A stretch of 36,473 nt of DNA. Origin: [Phormidium] sp. LEGE 05292. GTDB lineage: Bacteria > Cyanobacteriota > Cyanobacteriia > Cyanobacteriales > Aerosakkonemataceae. The position numbers were made by a program, and so were the translations under genes. Positions 1 through 7,919 of the stretch are shown piece after piece (positions within the stretch are counted from its first letter, which is position 1; each line of letters begins with the position of its first letter). Under the pieces are notes generated by a model. The model was not told the origin of the DNA. It worked only from the letters and a program-made list of their open reading frames with translations, and did not search any database. The stretch covers positions 1-36,473 of the forward strand of contig NZ_JADEWG010000065.1 in the NCBI RefSeq assembly GCF_015207735.1, read 5' to 3'.

Positions 1-74
1 GTCCCCAGTCCCCAATCCCCTTCATTCATATCAAAATCGATTAGATTAGTAATAGTAAAACAAGTGGGATTCAC

Positions 75-440
75 ATGGTCTTTAACCCAAACCATCTCAG
101 TAGCAACGCGCAAGATACTCAAACTAATGAGTTGTTGACTTATCTCCAGCATCAGTCGCCGGAGGTTTTGGAGCGTGTAGCTAAGTCAGTCAGTCCCGAA
201 ATCAAACAAATTATTTCCCAGAACGTCCAAGGTTTAGTGGGGATGCTGCCTGGGGAACATTTTAATGTCGAAATTACTACAGACCGGGAAAACTTGGCTG
301 GGCTGCTAGCTTCCGCGATGATGACTGGTTATTTTCTCCGCCAGATGGAACAAAGGATGCAGTTAGAAGAGAGTCTTTTAGGGTCGCATACACTCTCAGA
401 CTCAGCCAAAGATGAAAAATCTGGTGGGTCAGCCTTTTAA
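75..440 (+). CDS. DUF760 family protein, 121 aa
   Basis: Small soluble protein with no signal peptide or membrane segment. The body (about residues 20-95) has the helical pattern of the DUF760 family found in cyanobacteria and plastid-targeted plant proteins: a segment beginning LLTYLQHQSPE, then IKQIISQNVQGLVGMLP, then an ITTDRENLAGLLASAMMTGY helix. The last 25 residues are polar and probably disordered. The start is ATG with a purine-rich GTGGGA a few bases upstream. It is convergent with the HtrA-type gene; a long inverted repeat separates them. Family membership comes from remembered motif similarity; the biochemical role is unknown. An acidic, helix-rich protein of this length fits the family. 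Confidence 0.8.
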   Translation: MVFNPNHLSSNAQDTQTNELLTYLQHQSPEVLERVAKSVSPEIKQIISQNVQGLVGMLPGEHFNVEITTDRENLAGLLASAMMTGYFLRQMEQRMQLEESLLGSHTLSDSAKDEKSGGSAF

Positions 441-483
441 ACCAATGGCACTCTCCGTAATTACTCAGGAAGTGAACCTGTAT

Positions 484-579
484 CAATTTTAGATTTGAGA
501 TTTTAGATTCACAGTTACGCAAGCTTGAAGATCGCAGAAATTAACTAAAGAATCTAAAATCCCCTAAAATCTAAAATTG
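484..579. repeat. Long inverted repeat between convergent genes
   Basis: Arms at 484-510 and 550-579 are near-perfect inverted copies built from the unit ATCTAAAAT; the left arm starts CAATTTTAGATTTGAG and the right arm ends AATCTAAAATTG. About 39 bases separate them. The position between two convergent genes suggests a bidirectional terminator or a fold-back repeat. The same unit recurs just before the ATG at 14356. Confidence 0.6.
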
Positions 580-582
580 GTG

Positions 583-1791
583 CTAATTCAGTTTTTTAGG
601 ATAAACTCCTGTCTTTACCTGGAGCTTTTGTCTGCGACCATTGCGGTTCACTTCCATTTCCAGGACAACACCAACCTCGTTAGATTCCACCACTTGCTGC
701 ACAGCAGAAGTATCTTGAACAGTCAGATCGCCAATTTTCTCGATGATGTCACCTGCGCGTAGACCTGCTTTTTCCGCTGGGGATTTTTCCAGAACTCGCA
801 CGATTAACACCCCCTGGTTTTGAGTAATTTTCAAATCTGTTTCTTGACTAATTTTGTTTCTCATTTCTGGAGAGAGAGTCACCATTTGAACGCCTAAAAA
901 TGGATGTTCTGCACGCCCTTTATCAAACAGTTGATTAGCGACTCTTTGAGCAGTTTCGATCGGGATAGCAAAACCTAACCCTTGAGCACCAGCTCGAATC
1001 GCTGTATTAATCCCAATTACTTCTCCATTAGAGTTTAATAAAGGCCCCCCAGAGTTTCCAGGGTTAATGGCAGCATCAGTTTGAATAAAATTAACTCTTT
1101 TATCTGGGACACCGACTTGGGAACTAGAACGTCCTGTGGCGCTGATAATCCCCACAGTGACGGTATTATCCAAACCCAAGGGATTACCAATTGCGATCGC
1201 CCACTCTCCCGGAATCAAATTTTGTGAACTACCCACCCGCGCCGTCGGTAAATCCTTCGCCTCAATTTTGACCACCGCTACATCAGTAAGTTGATCCACA
1301 CCGATCACCTGACCATCCAGAGATCGACCATCTTTGAGCGTTACTCTGACAATATCTGCTCCTGCCACCACATGAGCATTAGTCACCAACCGCCCATCTG
1401 TAGACAAAATTACACCCGATCCCGTACCCCGTTCTACCCGTTCATCGGATGGAACAGGCTTCTCACTACCAAAAAACCCTCTAAATAGAGGGTTTTGAAA
1501 CAGTTCTGGTAAAGGAGTTTCTACTTTACGCGCCGCATCAATCCGAACTACTGCTGGGCCAACTTTTTGGGCTGCCTCGGCGATAAAATTAACATTACTC
1601 GGTGAAATCGGCAGCCTATTGAACGATGGGCTGGGCTGAGGTGGTAGCGGCTGCTGGATCATGGGTGTCATTGAGGCAGTCTGTCTGATCGGATTTTCTG
1701 ATTGTAGATAGCGGCTACCCAGAATACCTGCCCCACCACCTAAGCTCAGTAAAGTTAAATAAAGAGTCAGTTGTTTAAAAGATAAACTCAT
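583..1791 (-). CDS. HtrA/Deg-family serine protease with PDZ domain (HhoA/HhoB-like)
   Basis: Envelope quality-control protease. Residues 1-30 contain a hydrophobic segment (LTLYLTLLSLGGGAGILG) that acts as a signal or membrane anchor, followed by a Pro-rich linker (45-62). The trypsin-like domain spans about 70-290 with the full triad: His140 in VTNAHVV, Asp170 in QLTDVAVVKI, Ser247 in NPGNSGGPL. One PDZ domain follows (about 300-395), with the FLGVQM carboxylate-binding region and GLRAGDII core. The 402-aa length fits the cyanobacterial HhoA/HhoB/HtrA trio, which oligomerise and degrade or refold misfolded periplasmic and thylakoid-lumen proteins. I cannot tell which of the three paralogues this is. 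ATG start confirmed; divergent from the M23 peptidase gene, consistent with an envelope-maintenance neighbourhood. Confidence 0.93.
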   Translation of the reverse strand: MSLSFKQLTLYLTLLSLGGGAGILGSRYLQSENPIRQTASMTPMIQQPLPPQPSPSFNRLPISPSNVNFIAEAAQKVGPAVVRIDAARKVETPLPELFQNPLFRGFFGSEKPVPSDERVERGTGSGVILSTDGRLVTNAHVVAGADIVRVTLKDGRSLDGQVIGVDQLTDVAVVKIEAKDLPTARVGSSQNLIPGEWAIAIGNPLGLDNTVTVGIISATGRSSSQVGVPDKRVNFIQTDAAINPGNSGGPLLNSNGEVIGINTAIRAGAQGLGFAIPIETAQRVANQLFDKGRAEHPFLGVQMVTLSPEMRNKISQETDLKITQNQGVLIVRVLEKSPAEKAGLRAGDIIEKIGDLTVQDTSAVQQVVESNEVGVVLEMEVNRNGRRQKLQVKTGVYPKKLN

Positions 1792-1954
1792 AATTTATGA
1801 TGCCCAAACACACAGAAACTAGTAATCAAAATCTAATTTAGCCTGTTCTTTTTTGGCGACCTGCCCGATCAGGGGCAGTGAAGCTTATGTTGGGAACAAA
1901 GGGCTATAAAAATTTGAAGATAACAAATGGCGAAGGATATGGAACGATCGGCAA

Positions 1955-3073
1955 ATGAAAATTAACAAAGGACAACTGACCCTTCTCATCACACTTTTAT
2001 GGCTAAATATTCCCATTGTGGGAATAAAAGCCAATGCAGCCGAGGCTAATAACCTCAACTGTCCTGAACCAGCTTTATCCAGGCTCAAAAGACACTTAGT
2101 TGCGCCAGGGGAGACAATAGACAGTATTGCCAGACTTTATAACCTGATTCCTGCCACCTTGATGGGAATGAATCCTAGCATCAGACAAGGCGAAGTCCGC
2201 GCAGGAAGTGAAATCATCATTCCTCCTTTTAATGGTATAGCGGTAGAAGTTCCCCCAAATCAAACTTGGCGAGAAGTAGCTGCGGCTTATAAAGTCCGAG
2301 AGATTTTAGTATATGAAGCTAACGGCTGTCAGGAAGACCTGAGAATTGTCTTTTTGCCAGGGGTAAACTGGTCTCCAGCGGGCAACAATAATTTTATTGA
2401 GAATTCCAATCTCAAAGGCTTTCCTTTACCAAATATTGCACCTGTGGCGCTGGGATATGGTTGGTTGCTGCATCCGAGTACGCGCAAAGTATTTTTTCAC
2501 AGTGGGTTAGATTTACTCGCTAACCCAGGTACGCCAGTTTTAGCTGCTGGGGATGGCGTAGTGGCTTATGCTGGCGATCGCGGAGATTATGGTTATTTGG
2601 TAGTCGTAAATCATCAAGAAGGGCAACAAACGCGCTATGCACATTTGGGTAGTATTACTGTTACTACTGGACAACCAGTAAGACAAGGGCAACAATTAGG
2701 AACTGTTGGTACTTCAGGTAGCCCAGATACCGAAACTGCCCATTTACATTTTGAGGTGCGTTATAACTCCGATTTAGGCTGGGTAGCAGAAGATCCCAAG
2801 TCCTACCTACGGCAAATGGTTGGTACAGTGGAAACCCCCACCCAAACTAGCAACTCTAGTACTTCGCCTCTAGTTGTACCAGAAACCGAACAACAGCCAG
2901 TGTTCAATCTTCCAGCAAATCTACCTCCACCCCCAGCAGAAACCGGAATATCTGGCGATCGCAATAAACCCGCCGTCATCCCCCTACCCCCCGGAACCGG
3001 ACGCATAGTACAACCCTCTCAAACTAACCAACCTATAAATATCATCATCCCTCCTCCGGGTAGCGTGCAGTAG
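1955..3073 (+). CDS. LysM and M23 (LytM-type) peptidase, secreted
   Basis: Predicted periplasmic peptidoglycan endopeptidase. A signal peptide covers residues 1-29 (hydrophobic core LLITLLWLNIPIVGI, then NAAEA). A LysM-like peptidoglycan-binding unit lies at about 46-92 (HLVAPGETIDSIARLYNL ... IIIPPF), with a possible second, weaker one at 97-136. The M23 domain (about 165-290) has all metal ligands: His182 and Asp186 in HSGLD, His230 in RYAHLG, His263/His265 in AHLHFEV, so it should be an active zinc peptidase. The C-terminal 80 residues are Pro/Thr/Ser-rich and low complexity. Similar cyanobacterial proteins act in wall remodelling and cell division; no division-specific partner is nearby. 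ATG start; no strong Shine-Dalgarno seen. Confidence 0.92.
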   Translation: MKINKGQLTLLITLLWLNIPIVGIKANAAEANNLNCPEPALSRLKRHLVAPGETIDSIARLYNLIPATLMGMNPSIRQGEVRAGSEIIIPPFNGIAVEVPPNQTWREVAAAYKVREILVYEANGCQEDLRIVFLPGVNWSPAGNNNFIENSNLKGFPLPNIAPVALGYGWLLHPSTRKVFFHSGLDLLANPGTPVLAAGDGVVAYAGDRGDYGYLVVVNHQEGQQTRYAHLGSITVTTGQPVRQGQQLGTVGTSGSPDTETAHLHFEVRYNSDLGWVAEDPKSYLRQMVGTVETPTQTSNSSTSPLVVPETEQQPVFNLPANLPPPPAETGISGDRNKPAVIPLPPGTGRIVQPSQTNQPINIIIPPPGSVQ

Positions 3074-3168
3074 CAGGAAGGCAGGGGGGCAGGGAAGACA
3101 AGGAGACAAGGGGATACTCAAAACTTTCCCAGTCCCAAATCCCCAGTCCCTAGTCCCCAGCATAAATA

Positions 3169-3202
3169 AAGTGCGATCGCACCACAAAGAGCGATCGCAC
3201 TT
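3169..3202. terminator. Perfect 12-bp hairpin made of two HIP1 octamers, between convergent genes
   Basis: AAGTGCGATCGC (3169-3180) and GCGATCGCACTT (3191-3202) are exact reverse complements around a 10-base loop. Each arm contains a GCGATCGC octamer. There is no T-run on the plus side. It lies between the 3' ends of the M23 peptidase gene and glgA, so it could end both transcripts. The preceding 3074-3160 is low-complexity G/C-run sequence. Confidence 0.5.
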
Positions 3203-3271
3203 ACCAAAACACATAACTTTGTCAAATTGTCAAGAAAAACACAGAGAAATTAGCTCAACAGTACCTTAACT

Positions 3272-4678
3272 TTAAGCATTAGCTAATTCTGGTTGTTGAT
3301 CGGTTGAAGGATTGACAAGAGATTTGTACAACTTCTCGTATTCATAAGCGGACTTATACCAGCTGAAATCCATCCGCATTCCCCGTTGTTGCAGTTCGCG
3401 CCATTCCTTCTTGTACCGGAAAGCTTCCCACGCCCGAACTAAACAGGTATAAAGGTCTAAAGGTTCGTAGCGGTCAAAACAGTAACCTGTACCTGCGTGA
3501 TCCGTCGGTTCATGGTGAGTCACAGTATCAACCAAACCACCAGTACGCCGCACAACTGGCACAGAACCATAACGCATCGCCAACATTTGGCTAATTCCGC
3601 AAGGCTCAAAACGGCTGGGCATTAAGAACGCATCCGTCCCAGCATAAACTCTTCTGGCTAAAGAATCACTTTGCAGGATATAAGCAGACATCCGACCACG
3701 ATAACGAGAAGCAATTTGCCACATTTGGTTTTCGTAGTAGGGGTCGCCCAAACCCAAAAGGATAAACTGCGAATCTGTATAGGACATGAAGCGGTCTAAA
3801 ATCTGAATCATCAGATCGATTCCCTTCTGTTCTACCAACCGCGACACCAAACCAAGTAAAAAAGCATTAGCATTGACTTCCAAACCGACTTCTTCTTGGA
3901 GAGCAACTTTATTGAAGCGGCGTTCTTCAATCGTATCGACTGTGAAGTTTCTGGCAATGTGTTTGTCTGTAGCTGGGTCATAACTAGTAGTATCAATGCC
4001 GTTAAGAATACCGCTTAACTTGCCACTGACATAAGATAACAACCCTTCGAGACGTTCACCGTGAGCAGGGGTCTTAATTTGTTCGGCATAAGTAGGCGAA
4101 ACTGTATTCACTTTGTCAGCAAACAGAATTGCTGCTGCCATCGTGTTATCACCTTGCATATACCAAGGACACCAGGTAATTTGTTCCAAACGCCAACGCC
4201 AAGGGCCTTGATATGCCAAATTGTGAATCGTGAAGACTGTTTTAATAGTCGGGTCTTCATTCATCCACACAGGAATCATCCCCGTGTGCCAGTCATGGCA
4301 GTGAATAATATCTGGTTTCCAGTAGTTCCAGGCAAACTCGGCTGCGCCATTGGAAAACAGGGTAAACCGCCAGTCTTCATCTTCTCCAAAATAAATCCGT
4401 CGGGGCCAGAATGCTGGATGACCGAATAAATACAAGGGAACATCGCTGTTGGGGAAGAGAGTCTGATAAACAGCGAAGTCTTGCCCCATAGCACTGCCGT
4501 TCCAAATTGGGGCTTTGGGAATGTCCATTTTGTCCGGCAAGAAGCCATAGTAAGGCATAAAAAGCCGAACATCATGCCCCATGTTTCTGAGGACTTTGGG
4601 CAGGGCACCAACGACATCCCCCATACCGCCTATTTTTGCTAGGGGGGCTGCTTCAGCTGCAACAAATAGAATCCGCAT
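3272..4678 (-). CDS. glgA: Glycogen synthase, ADP-glucose dependent (GT5)
   Basis: Transfers glucose from ADP-glucose to the non-reducing end of growing alpha-1,4-glucan in cyanobacterial glycogen synthesis. Full-length GT-B protein of 468 aa. The N-terminal substrate-binding loop KIGGMGDV is present with Lys15; HCHDWHTG carries the active-site His; [11 protein letters not shown] and [10 protein letters not shown] follow; the C-terminal Rossmann half has [13 protein letters not shown] and the catalytic-loop motif [10 protein letters not shown] followed by [10 protein letters not shown]. The long [18 protein letters not shown] insertion and overall sequence resemble Synechocystis GlgA1 more than GlgA2, from memory. 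ATG start; the bases just upstream are an A-run rather than a Shine-Dalgarno. It lies 154 bp downstream of hemC on the same strand with an inverted repeat in between, so it may be transcribed separately. Confidence 0.96.
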   Translation of the reverse strand: MRILFVAAEAAPLAKIGGMGDVVGALPKVLRNMGHDVRLFMPYYGFLPDKMDIPKAPIWNGSAMGQDFAVYQTLFPNSDVPLYLFGHPAFWPRRIYFGEDEDWRFTLFSNGAAEFAWNYWKPDIIHCHDWHTGMIPVWMNEDPTIKTVFTIHNLAYQGPWRWRLEQITWCPWYMQGDNTMAAAILFADKVNTVSPTYAEQIKTPAHGERLEGLLSYVSGKLSGILNGIDTTSYDPATDKHIARNFTVDTIEERRFNKVALQEEVGLEVNANAFLLGLVSRLVEQKGIDLMIQILDRFMSYTDSQFILLGLGDPYYENQMWQIASRYRGRMSAYILQSDSLARRVYAGTDAFLMPSRFEPCGISQMLAMRYGSVPVVRRTGGLVDTVTHHEPTDHAGTGYCFDRYEPLDLYTCLVRAWEAFRYKKEWRELQQRGMRMDFSWYKSAYEYEKLYKSLVNPSTDQQPELANA

Positions 4679-4750
4679 TTTTTTTTGGGGTTGCCTGAAA
4701 TAGTTCGTTAGAGAAGTTTAGCAAGAAAGAATACTGCTTCTAGTAAAGTT

Positions 4751-4806
4751 TTGAGTTTTGAGTTATGGGTTTTGAATTAACTTAAAACTCATAACTCAAA
4801 ACTCAA
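4751..4806. repeat. 28-bp inverted repeat of the unit AACTCATAACTCAAA, downstream of hemC
   Basis: Arms 4751-4778 and 4779-4806 are near-perfect inverted copies with no spacer; mismatches are mostly G-T compatible. The right arm runs on into more heptamer-like units (ACTCAAC, ACTCATA) up to about 4825. This matches the short tandem/palindromic repeats common in filamentous cyanobacteria. It lies between hemC and glgA on the hemC transcript and could work as its terminator. Confidence 0.6.
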
Positions 4807-4832
4807 CACTCATAACTCAACACTTTAATATG

Positions 4833-5798
4833 TTACCGTCCGACTTCAGCGAAGATTTGGGCTAAAATTTCGGAAGCTCCTTGTTCGCGCAATGTGTGTG
4901 CTAGTTGTGTACCCAGTTGTTCGGCATCGGTAGCATTTCCGGTAATGCTATCTTTGACTAATTTTTGTCCATCTAAACTGGCAACTACTCCGGTGAGGGT
5001 AAGTTGTTCGCCTTCGATGACGGTGTTAACACCAATGGGTACTTGACAACCACCTTCTAGTTCTCGCAAGAAGGCGCGTTCGGCATAACAGCGTTGGGCG
5101 GTGGGGGTGTGTTCTAATACTTTGATGAGGGAGAGAATTTCGGTGTCATCGGCACGACATTCGATGCCTAATGCACCTTGTCCGACGGCGTGGAGGGAAA
5201 TTTCGGAGGGGATGACTTGGTGGATGCGATCGCTCATTCCCAACCTTTGTAATCCCGCGACTGCTAAAATTATGGCATCGAACTCCCCAGCATCTAATTT
5301 CGCCAGTCGGGTATTCAAGTTCCCCCGAATGTCTTTAAATGTCAAATAAGGGAAGCGATGGCGCAACTGAGCTAAACGTCGCAGGGAAGAAGTTCCCACC
5401 ACTGCGCCTTCGGGTAAGGTTTCGAGTTGCTTGTCTTTGAATTTTTCATGCACTACCAAAGCATCAGCAGGGTTTTCCCTTTCGGTAACGCAACCTAAAA
5501 CTAAGCCTTCTGGTAATCTAGTCGGCAGGTCTTTCAAGGAATGAACAGCAAAGTCTGTCTCCTGGTTAATCATTCCCAGTTCTAGTTCTTTGGTAAATAG
5601 TCCTTTATCGCCAATTTTGGCTAAGGCAACATCTAAGATTTTGTCGCCTTGAGTACTCATGGTGTGGACTTCAAAGGTTCTGTCAGGGAAGTGTTTCTGG
5701 AGTTGTTCTTGTACCCAGTAGGTTTGCACTAGGGCAAGTTGACTTTTGCGAGAAGCAATGCGGATAATGCGCGGGGGACTGGAAACAGCAGGGGACAT
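4833..5798 (-). CDS. hemC: Porphobilinogen deaminase (hydroxymethylbilane synthase)
   Basis: Condenses four porphobilinogen molecules into hydroxymethylbilane for haem, chlorophyll and bilin synthesis. The family motifs are complete: [14 protein letters not shown] near the N-terminus, the catalytic Asp in [32 protein letters not shown], and the dipyrromethane-cofactor Cys in [12 protein letters not shown]. The reading frame is open upstream to a TTG at 5828, but the first ATG is at 5798 and leaves a 321-aa protein of normal family length, so I choose 5798; neither start has a clear Shine-Dalgarno. It supplies the tetrapyrrole pathway that the por gene in this window also serves. Divergent from the small ORF at 5894. 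Confidence 0.95.
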   Translation of the reverse strand: MSPAVSSPPRIIRIASRKSQLALVQTYWVQEQLQKHFPDRTFEVHTMSTQGDKILDVALAKIGDKGLFTKELELGMINQETDFAVHSLKDLPTRLPEGLVLGCVTERENPADALVVHEKFKDKQLETLPEGAVVGTSSLRRLAQLRHRFPYLTFKDIRGNLNTRLAKLDAGEFDAIILAVAGLQRLGMSDRIHQVIPSEISLHAVGQGALGIECRADDTEILSLIKVLEHTPTAQRCYAERAFLRELEGGCQVPIGVNTVIEGEQLTLTGVVASLDGQKLVKDSITGNATDAEQLGTQLAHTLREQGASEILAQIFAEVGR

Positions 5799-5893
5799 AA
5801 AGCAATTATTGTCAAAGGAGCGTATCAAATCACTTGATCTAGACTACCTCAGTGCGTGACCCTCTGATTCAGTAAAGTAGCCTAGTTTTACTT

Positions 5894-6199
5894 ATGACTC
5901 AAAACAATGTTGAATTTTTAGAGCAAATCGCCCAGCTTTTAGAAAATTTACCAGGCGAACAGTTACTACAGCAGGCTAAAACCTCAGAGCAAATTGAAGA
6001 ATGGCATAGTCAAAGAAAAGGAAATCAGATTATTGCTCAAGGAATCCGAGATAAATTCTACCCTTCGCTCAACCCTATTGAAACTAAAAAATTGAAAAAT
6101 AATTTCTCTGGGGACGACTTTCAAATGTCATGGATGACTTTGACAATCTTTGCTTGTCAATTTGCCGGATCTATCAACTCGTCCTTAAAGGATAAATAG
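5894..6199 (+). CDS. Hypothetical protein, 101 aa
   Basis: Not recognised. The first 60 residues look helical and charged (FLEQIAQLLENLP, then SEQIEEWHSQRKGNQIIAQG). The C-terminal third has a short hydrophobic stretch (MSWMTLTIFACQFAG) too short and too mixed for a confident membrane helix. ATG start; divergent from hemC with 95 bases between the two ATGs. The upstream bases AGTAAAGTAGCCTAGTTTTACT contain a small inverted repeat. It could be a strain-specific small gene or a truncated fragment; another small ORF follows 21 bases later on the same strand. Confidence 0.55.
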   Translation: MTQNNVEFLEQIAQLLENLPGEQLLQQAKTSEQIEEWHSQRKGNQIIAQGIRDKFYPSLNPIETKKLKNNFSGDDFQMSWMTLTIFACQFAGSINSSLKDK

Positions 6200-6220
6200 C
6201 ATGAGTTTAATAAACTAGTA

Positions 6221-6358
6221 ATGGAAATGTCTGAATTAGATGCTACTGCTTGTCGCAAGCGCGAATCAAAAACATGGCGAAAACCTCGTTCTTTTGCCTG
6301 GAAAAATGGCAAAAGAATTTATGCCTCAAAAAATGGGGGAGTTTACCGCGAATCTTAA
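6221..6358 (+). CDS. Candidate small basic protein, 45 aa
   Basis: An ATG-started ORF of 45 codons ending TAA at 6356-6358. The product is strongly basic and aromatic (RESKTWRKPRSFAWKNGKR, then IYASKNGGVYRES), unlike random translation of this AT-rich DNA. An alternative ATG two codons later (6227) has GGA just before it. It follows the 101-aa ORF by 21 bases, so the two may be co-transcribed. I do not recognise the family; nucleic-acid binding would fit the charge but is only a guess. 6359-6523 downstream holds nothing I recognise beyond a weak hairpin near 6430-6445. Confidence 0.4.
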   Translation: MEMSELDATACRKRESKTWRKPRSFAWKNGKRIYASKNGGVYRES

Positions 6359-6523
6359 CAAAAATTTACGTCTGAATCACATTTGAGCTACTGCTGGGAA
6401 AGCAAAACTATGTTGGGAATATAAAACCTAATCCTTAAATAGGATAATTGTTTCATGATTTACTTATTAAGCTTGCATCGCATCTAAATTGTATATTTTT
6501 GGTGTTAGGCAAAAACCGTCAAT

Positions 6524-6552
6524 CCCTCTCCCCATCCCCCCATCTCCCCATC
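6524..6552. repeat. Short tandem C-rich repeat (CCCCATC units)
   Basis: Degenerate tandem heptamers of the form CCCCATC/TCCCCAT. The same family of low-complexity repeat occurs at the window start (1-20), around 3125-3160, at about 24420-24450 and at the very end (36443-36473). These are short tandemly repeated repetitive sequences typical of filamentous cyanobacteria. Confidence 0.6.
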
Positions 6553-6572
6553 AGCCTAAATATTCAATTTAA

Positions 6573-6782
6573 ATGCGTAGCAGTTTAGTACTGCCAAAGC
6601 AGGAACTTGACAAGTTTATCCAGCTACAACAAATCTACCAAAATCAGATTCAAGAGTTGGAAGCAAAAGTAGCTCATTTAGAGGCTGAAAACTATAGTTT
6701 AAAGGCGATTAATCAGGAATTGCAATGGCGTGTCGATCCTTATTCTTCTGAAGGAAACGCCATTTGCAATTCAGATTGGTAA
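6573..6782 (+). CDS. Small coiled-coil protein, 69 aa
   Basis: Not assigned to a named family. Residues 9-52 have a continuous heptad pattern with Leu/Ile at core positions (ELDKFIQLQQIYQNQIQEL, then EAKVAHLEAENYSLKAINQE), so the product is predicted to form a parallel or antiparallel coiled coil. There is no signal peptide. The C-terminus is short and polar with one Cys. ATG start; no strong Shine-Dalgarno. It is convergent with the secreted-protein gene ending at 6799, only 16 bases away. The codon use looks genuine and the ORF is probably real. Confidence 0.6.
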   Translation: MRSSLVLPKQELDKFIQLQQIYQNQIQELEAKVAHLEAENYSLKAINQELQWRVDPYSSEGNAICNSDW

Positions 6783-6798
6783 CTGAAAATTATAAAAT

Positions 6799-7329
6799 TT
6801 AACGTCTACCAGCTTGAATTGCTGAATTAGCAATGGCAATTAAATCTTTTTCTTCTCCATTTTTAATAGTTACTCGATACAAAATTCCTTGATATTTCCA
6901 TTCCAATGTAGCCGTGCAATATGCACCACAGCCATTATGAAATACTCCTTGATTTCCTCCTGCTAACCTAACCCTTTTAAATGCTCTAGTTATGCCTCTT
7001 TCTGGCTTAATAAATTCACCGCCTCTTTCTGCTTCAATAGAACCAATATAACAAGGTGTTCCTTGACAATCAGGCGTGTAATTAAATGAAACACTGTAAC
7101 CTTTGTCTGTTACTTCACTATTAAAATATACTTTTTCTAGTTCGCTAAAAGGTAGCTTGCTCGGAATCAATATCGGTACTTGTGTTTTACCTTTAATTGG
7201 TGAAATAACTTGATTAGTGGGAACGTTTATTAGAGCGAAAACCGTTGTTGATTGCCAAGGTAACATTAAAAAACTGCTACTAATAACGGTGCAAATAGCT
7301 ACTACTCCCAGAATTGATTTGGATTTCAT
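6799..7329 (-). CDS. Predicted secreted protein with four cysteines, 176 aa
   Basis: Unrecognised family. A clear signal peptide covers residues 1-32 (KSILGVVAICTVISSSFLML, cleavage likely after VFA). The mature part has four Cys arranged as two close pairs (Cys88/Cys93 in DCQGTPC, Cys134/Cys138 in CGAYC), suggesting two disulfides in the periplasm. Alternating hydrophobic residues (VSFNYT, TLEWKYQGILYRVTI) suggest a beta-rich fold. It follows the DUF1311 gene by 55 bases on the same strand and is probably co-transcribed with it; both products are small, secreted and disulfide-bearing. ATG start. No catalytic motif is visible. Confidence 0.7.
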   Translation of the reverse strand: MKSKSILGVVAICTVISSSFLMLPWQSTTVFALINVPTNQVISPIKGKTQVPILIPSKLPFSELEKVYFNSEVTDKGYSVSFNYTPDCQGTPCYIGSIEAERGGEFIKPERGITRAFKRVRLAGGNQGVFHNGCGAYCTATLEWKYQGILYRVTIKNGEEKDLIAIANSAIQAGRR

Positions 7330-7384
7330 ACAAAACTATTTTGATTCACTAAAATGGATTAAAAAGATTATACTTTATCCAAGC

Positions 7385-7807
7385 TTATAAATCTGATTTT
7401 ATATATTTTTCTAACTGTGCTGTTCGAGTTTTTGTTAATTGTGTCAGACAACCAGCTTGAATTGCAGGAGCTATTGTTCCGCCTTCAAATTGACTCCTTT
7501 CAAATTCGCAATTAGCATCGCGAAAATTAATCCAAGCTCTTTGAGCTAAGATGAATTTTTGTTTTCTTGCGGCAGATAATTTAGGCATTAATTGTTGGTA
7601 TACTTGATTGAGTCTTTTATCAGCATTTCGATATTCTATGCCAGCACAGATGTTGATTTCTAGTTGCGTTTGCGGATCTTTACAATTTGGTTGTTGAGCT
7701 ACTTGCAAAGCTGATGATTGAGATGGGGCGCTACCGAAAGTACGGATGGCGAGGAATAGGATAAAAATAGTTGCGGCGCTGCCGATCGCAAGGACAAACT
7801 TTTGCAT
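7385..7807 (-). CDS. LprI/DUF1311 family secreted protein, 140 aa
   Basis: N-terminal hydrophobic segment (VLAIGSAATIFILFLAI) acts as signal or anchor; the mature region starts near residue 40. It carries the LprI N-terminal (DUF1311) pattern: NCKDPQTQLEINICAG, then RLNQVYQQLMPKL, then AQRAWINFRDANCEFE, and TKTRTAQLEKYI, with four conserved Cys at 42, 54, 100 and 120. LprI of Mycobacterium inhibits lysozyme; most family members are uncharacterised, so only the fold is safe to claim. ATG start. Probably the first gene of a two-gene unit with the secreted protein at 6799-7329. Confidence 0.82.
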   Translation of the reverse strand: MQKFVLAIGSAATIFILFLAIRTFGSAPSQSSALQVAQQPNCKDPQTQLEINICAGIEYRNADKRLNQVYQQLMPKLSAARKQKFILAQRAWINFRDANCEFERSQFEGGTIAPAIQAGCLTQLTKTRTAQLEKYIKSDL

Positions 7808-7919
7808 ATACTAGTGTCAAATAACTATTAATTCTAACTTAACAGAAATTTCTCTGATGGCAATTCGATCGAGTATATAATTGGATAACGATCCAGCTTG
7901 TCGATAAATCTAAAATCGA

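Noticed and set aside
4061-4617. Open frames on both strands inside glgA
   Set aside because: They overlap a full-length, motif-complete glycogen synthase and have no family features.
5799-5828. TTG-initiated N-terminal extension of hemC
   Set aside because: No ribosome site and no family support for the extra ten residues; ATG at 5798 gives the normal length.
6524-6552. Possible CRISPR-like array from regular short repeats
   Set aside because: Heptamer tandem repeats with no spacers; no cas genes in the window.
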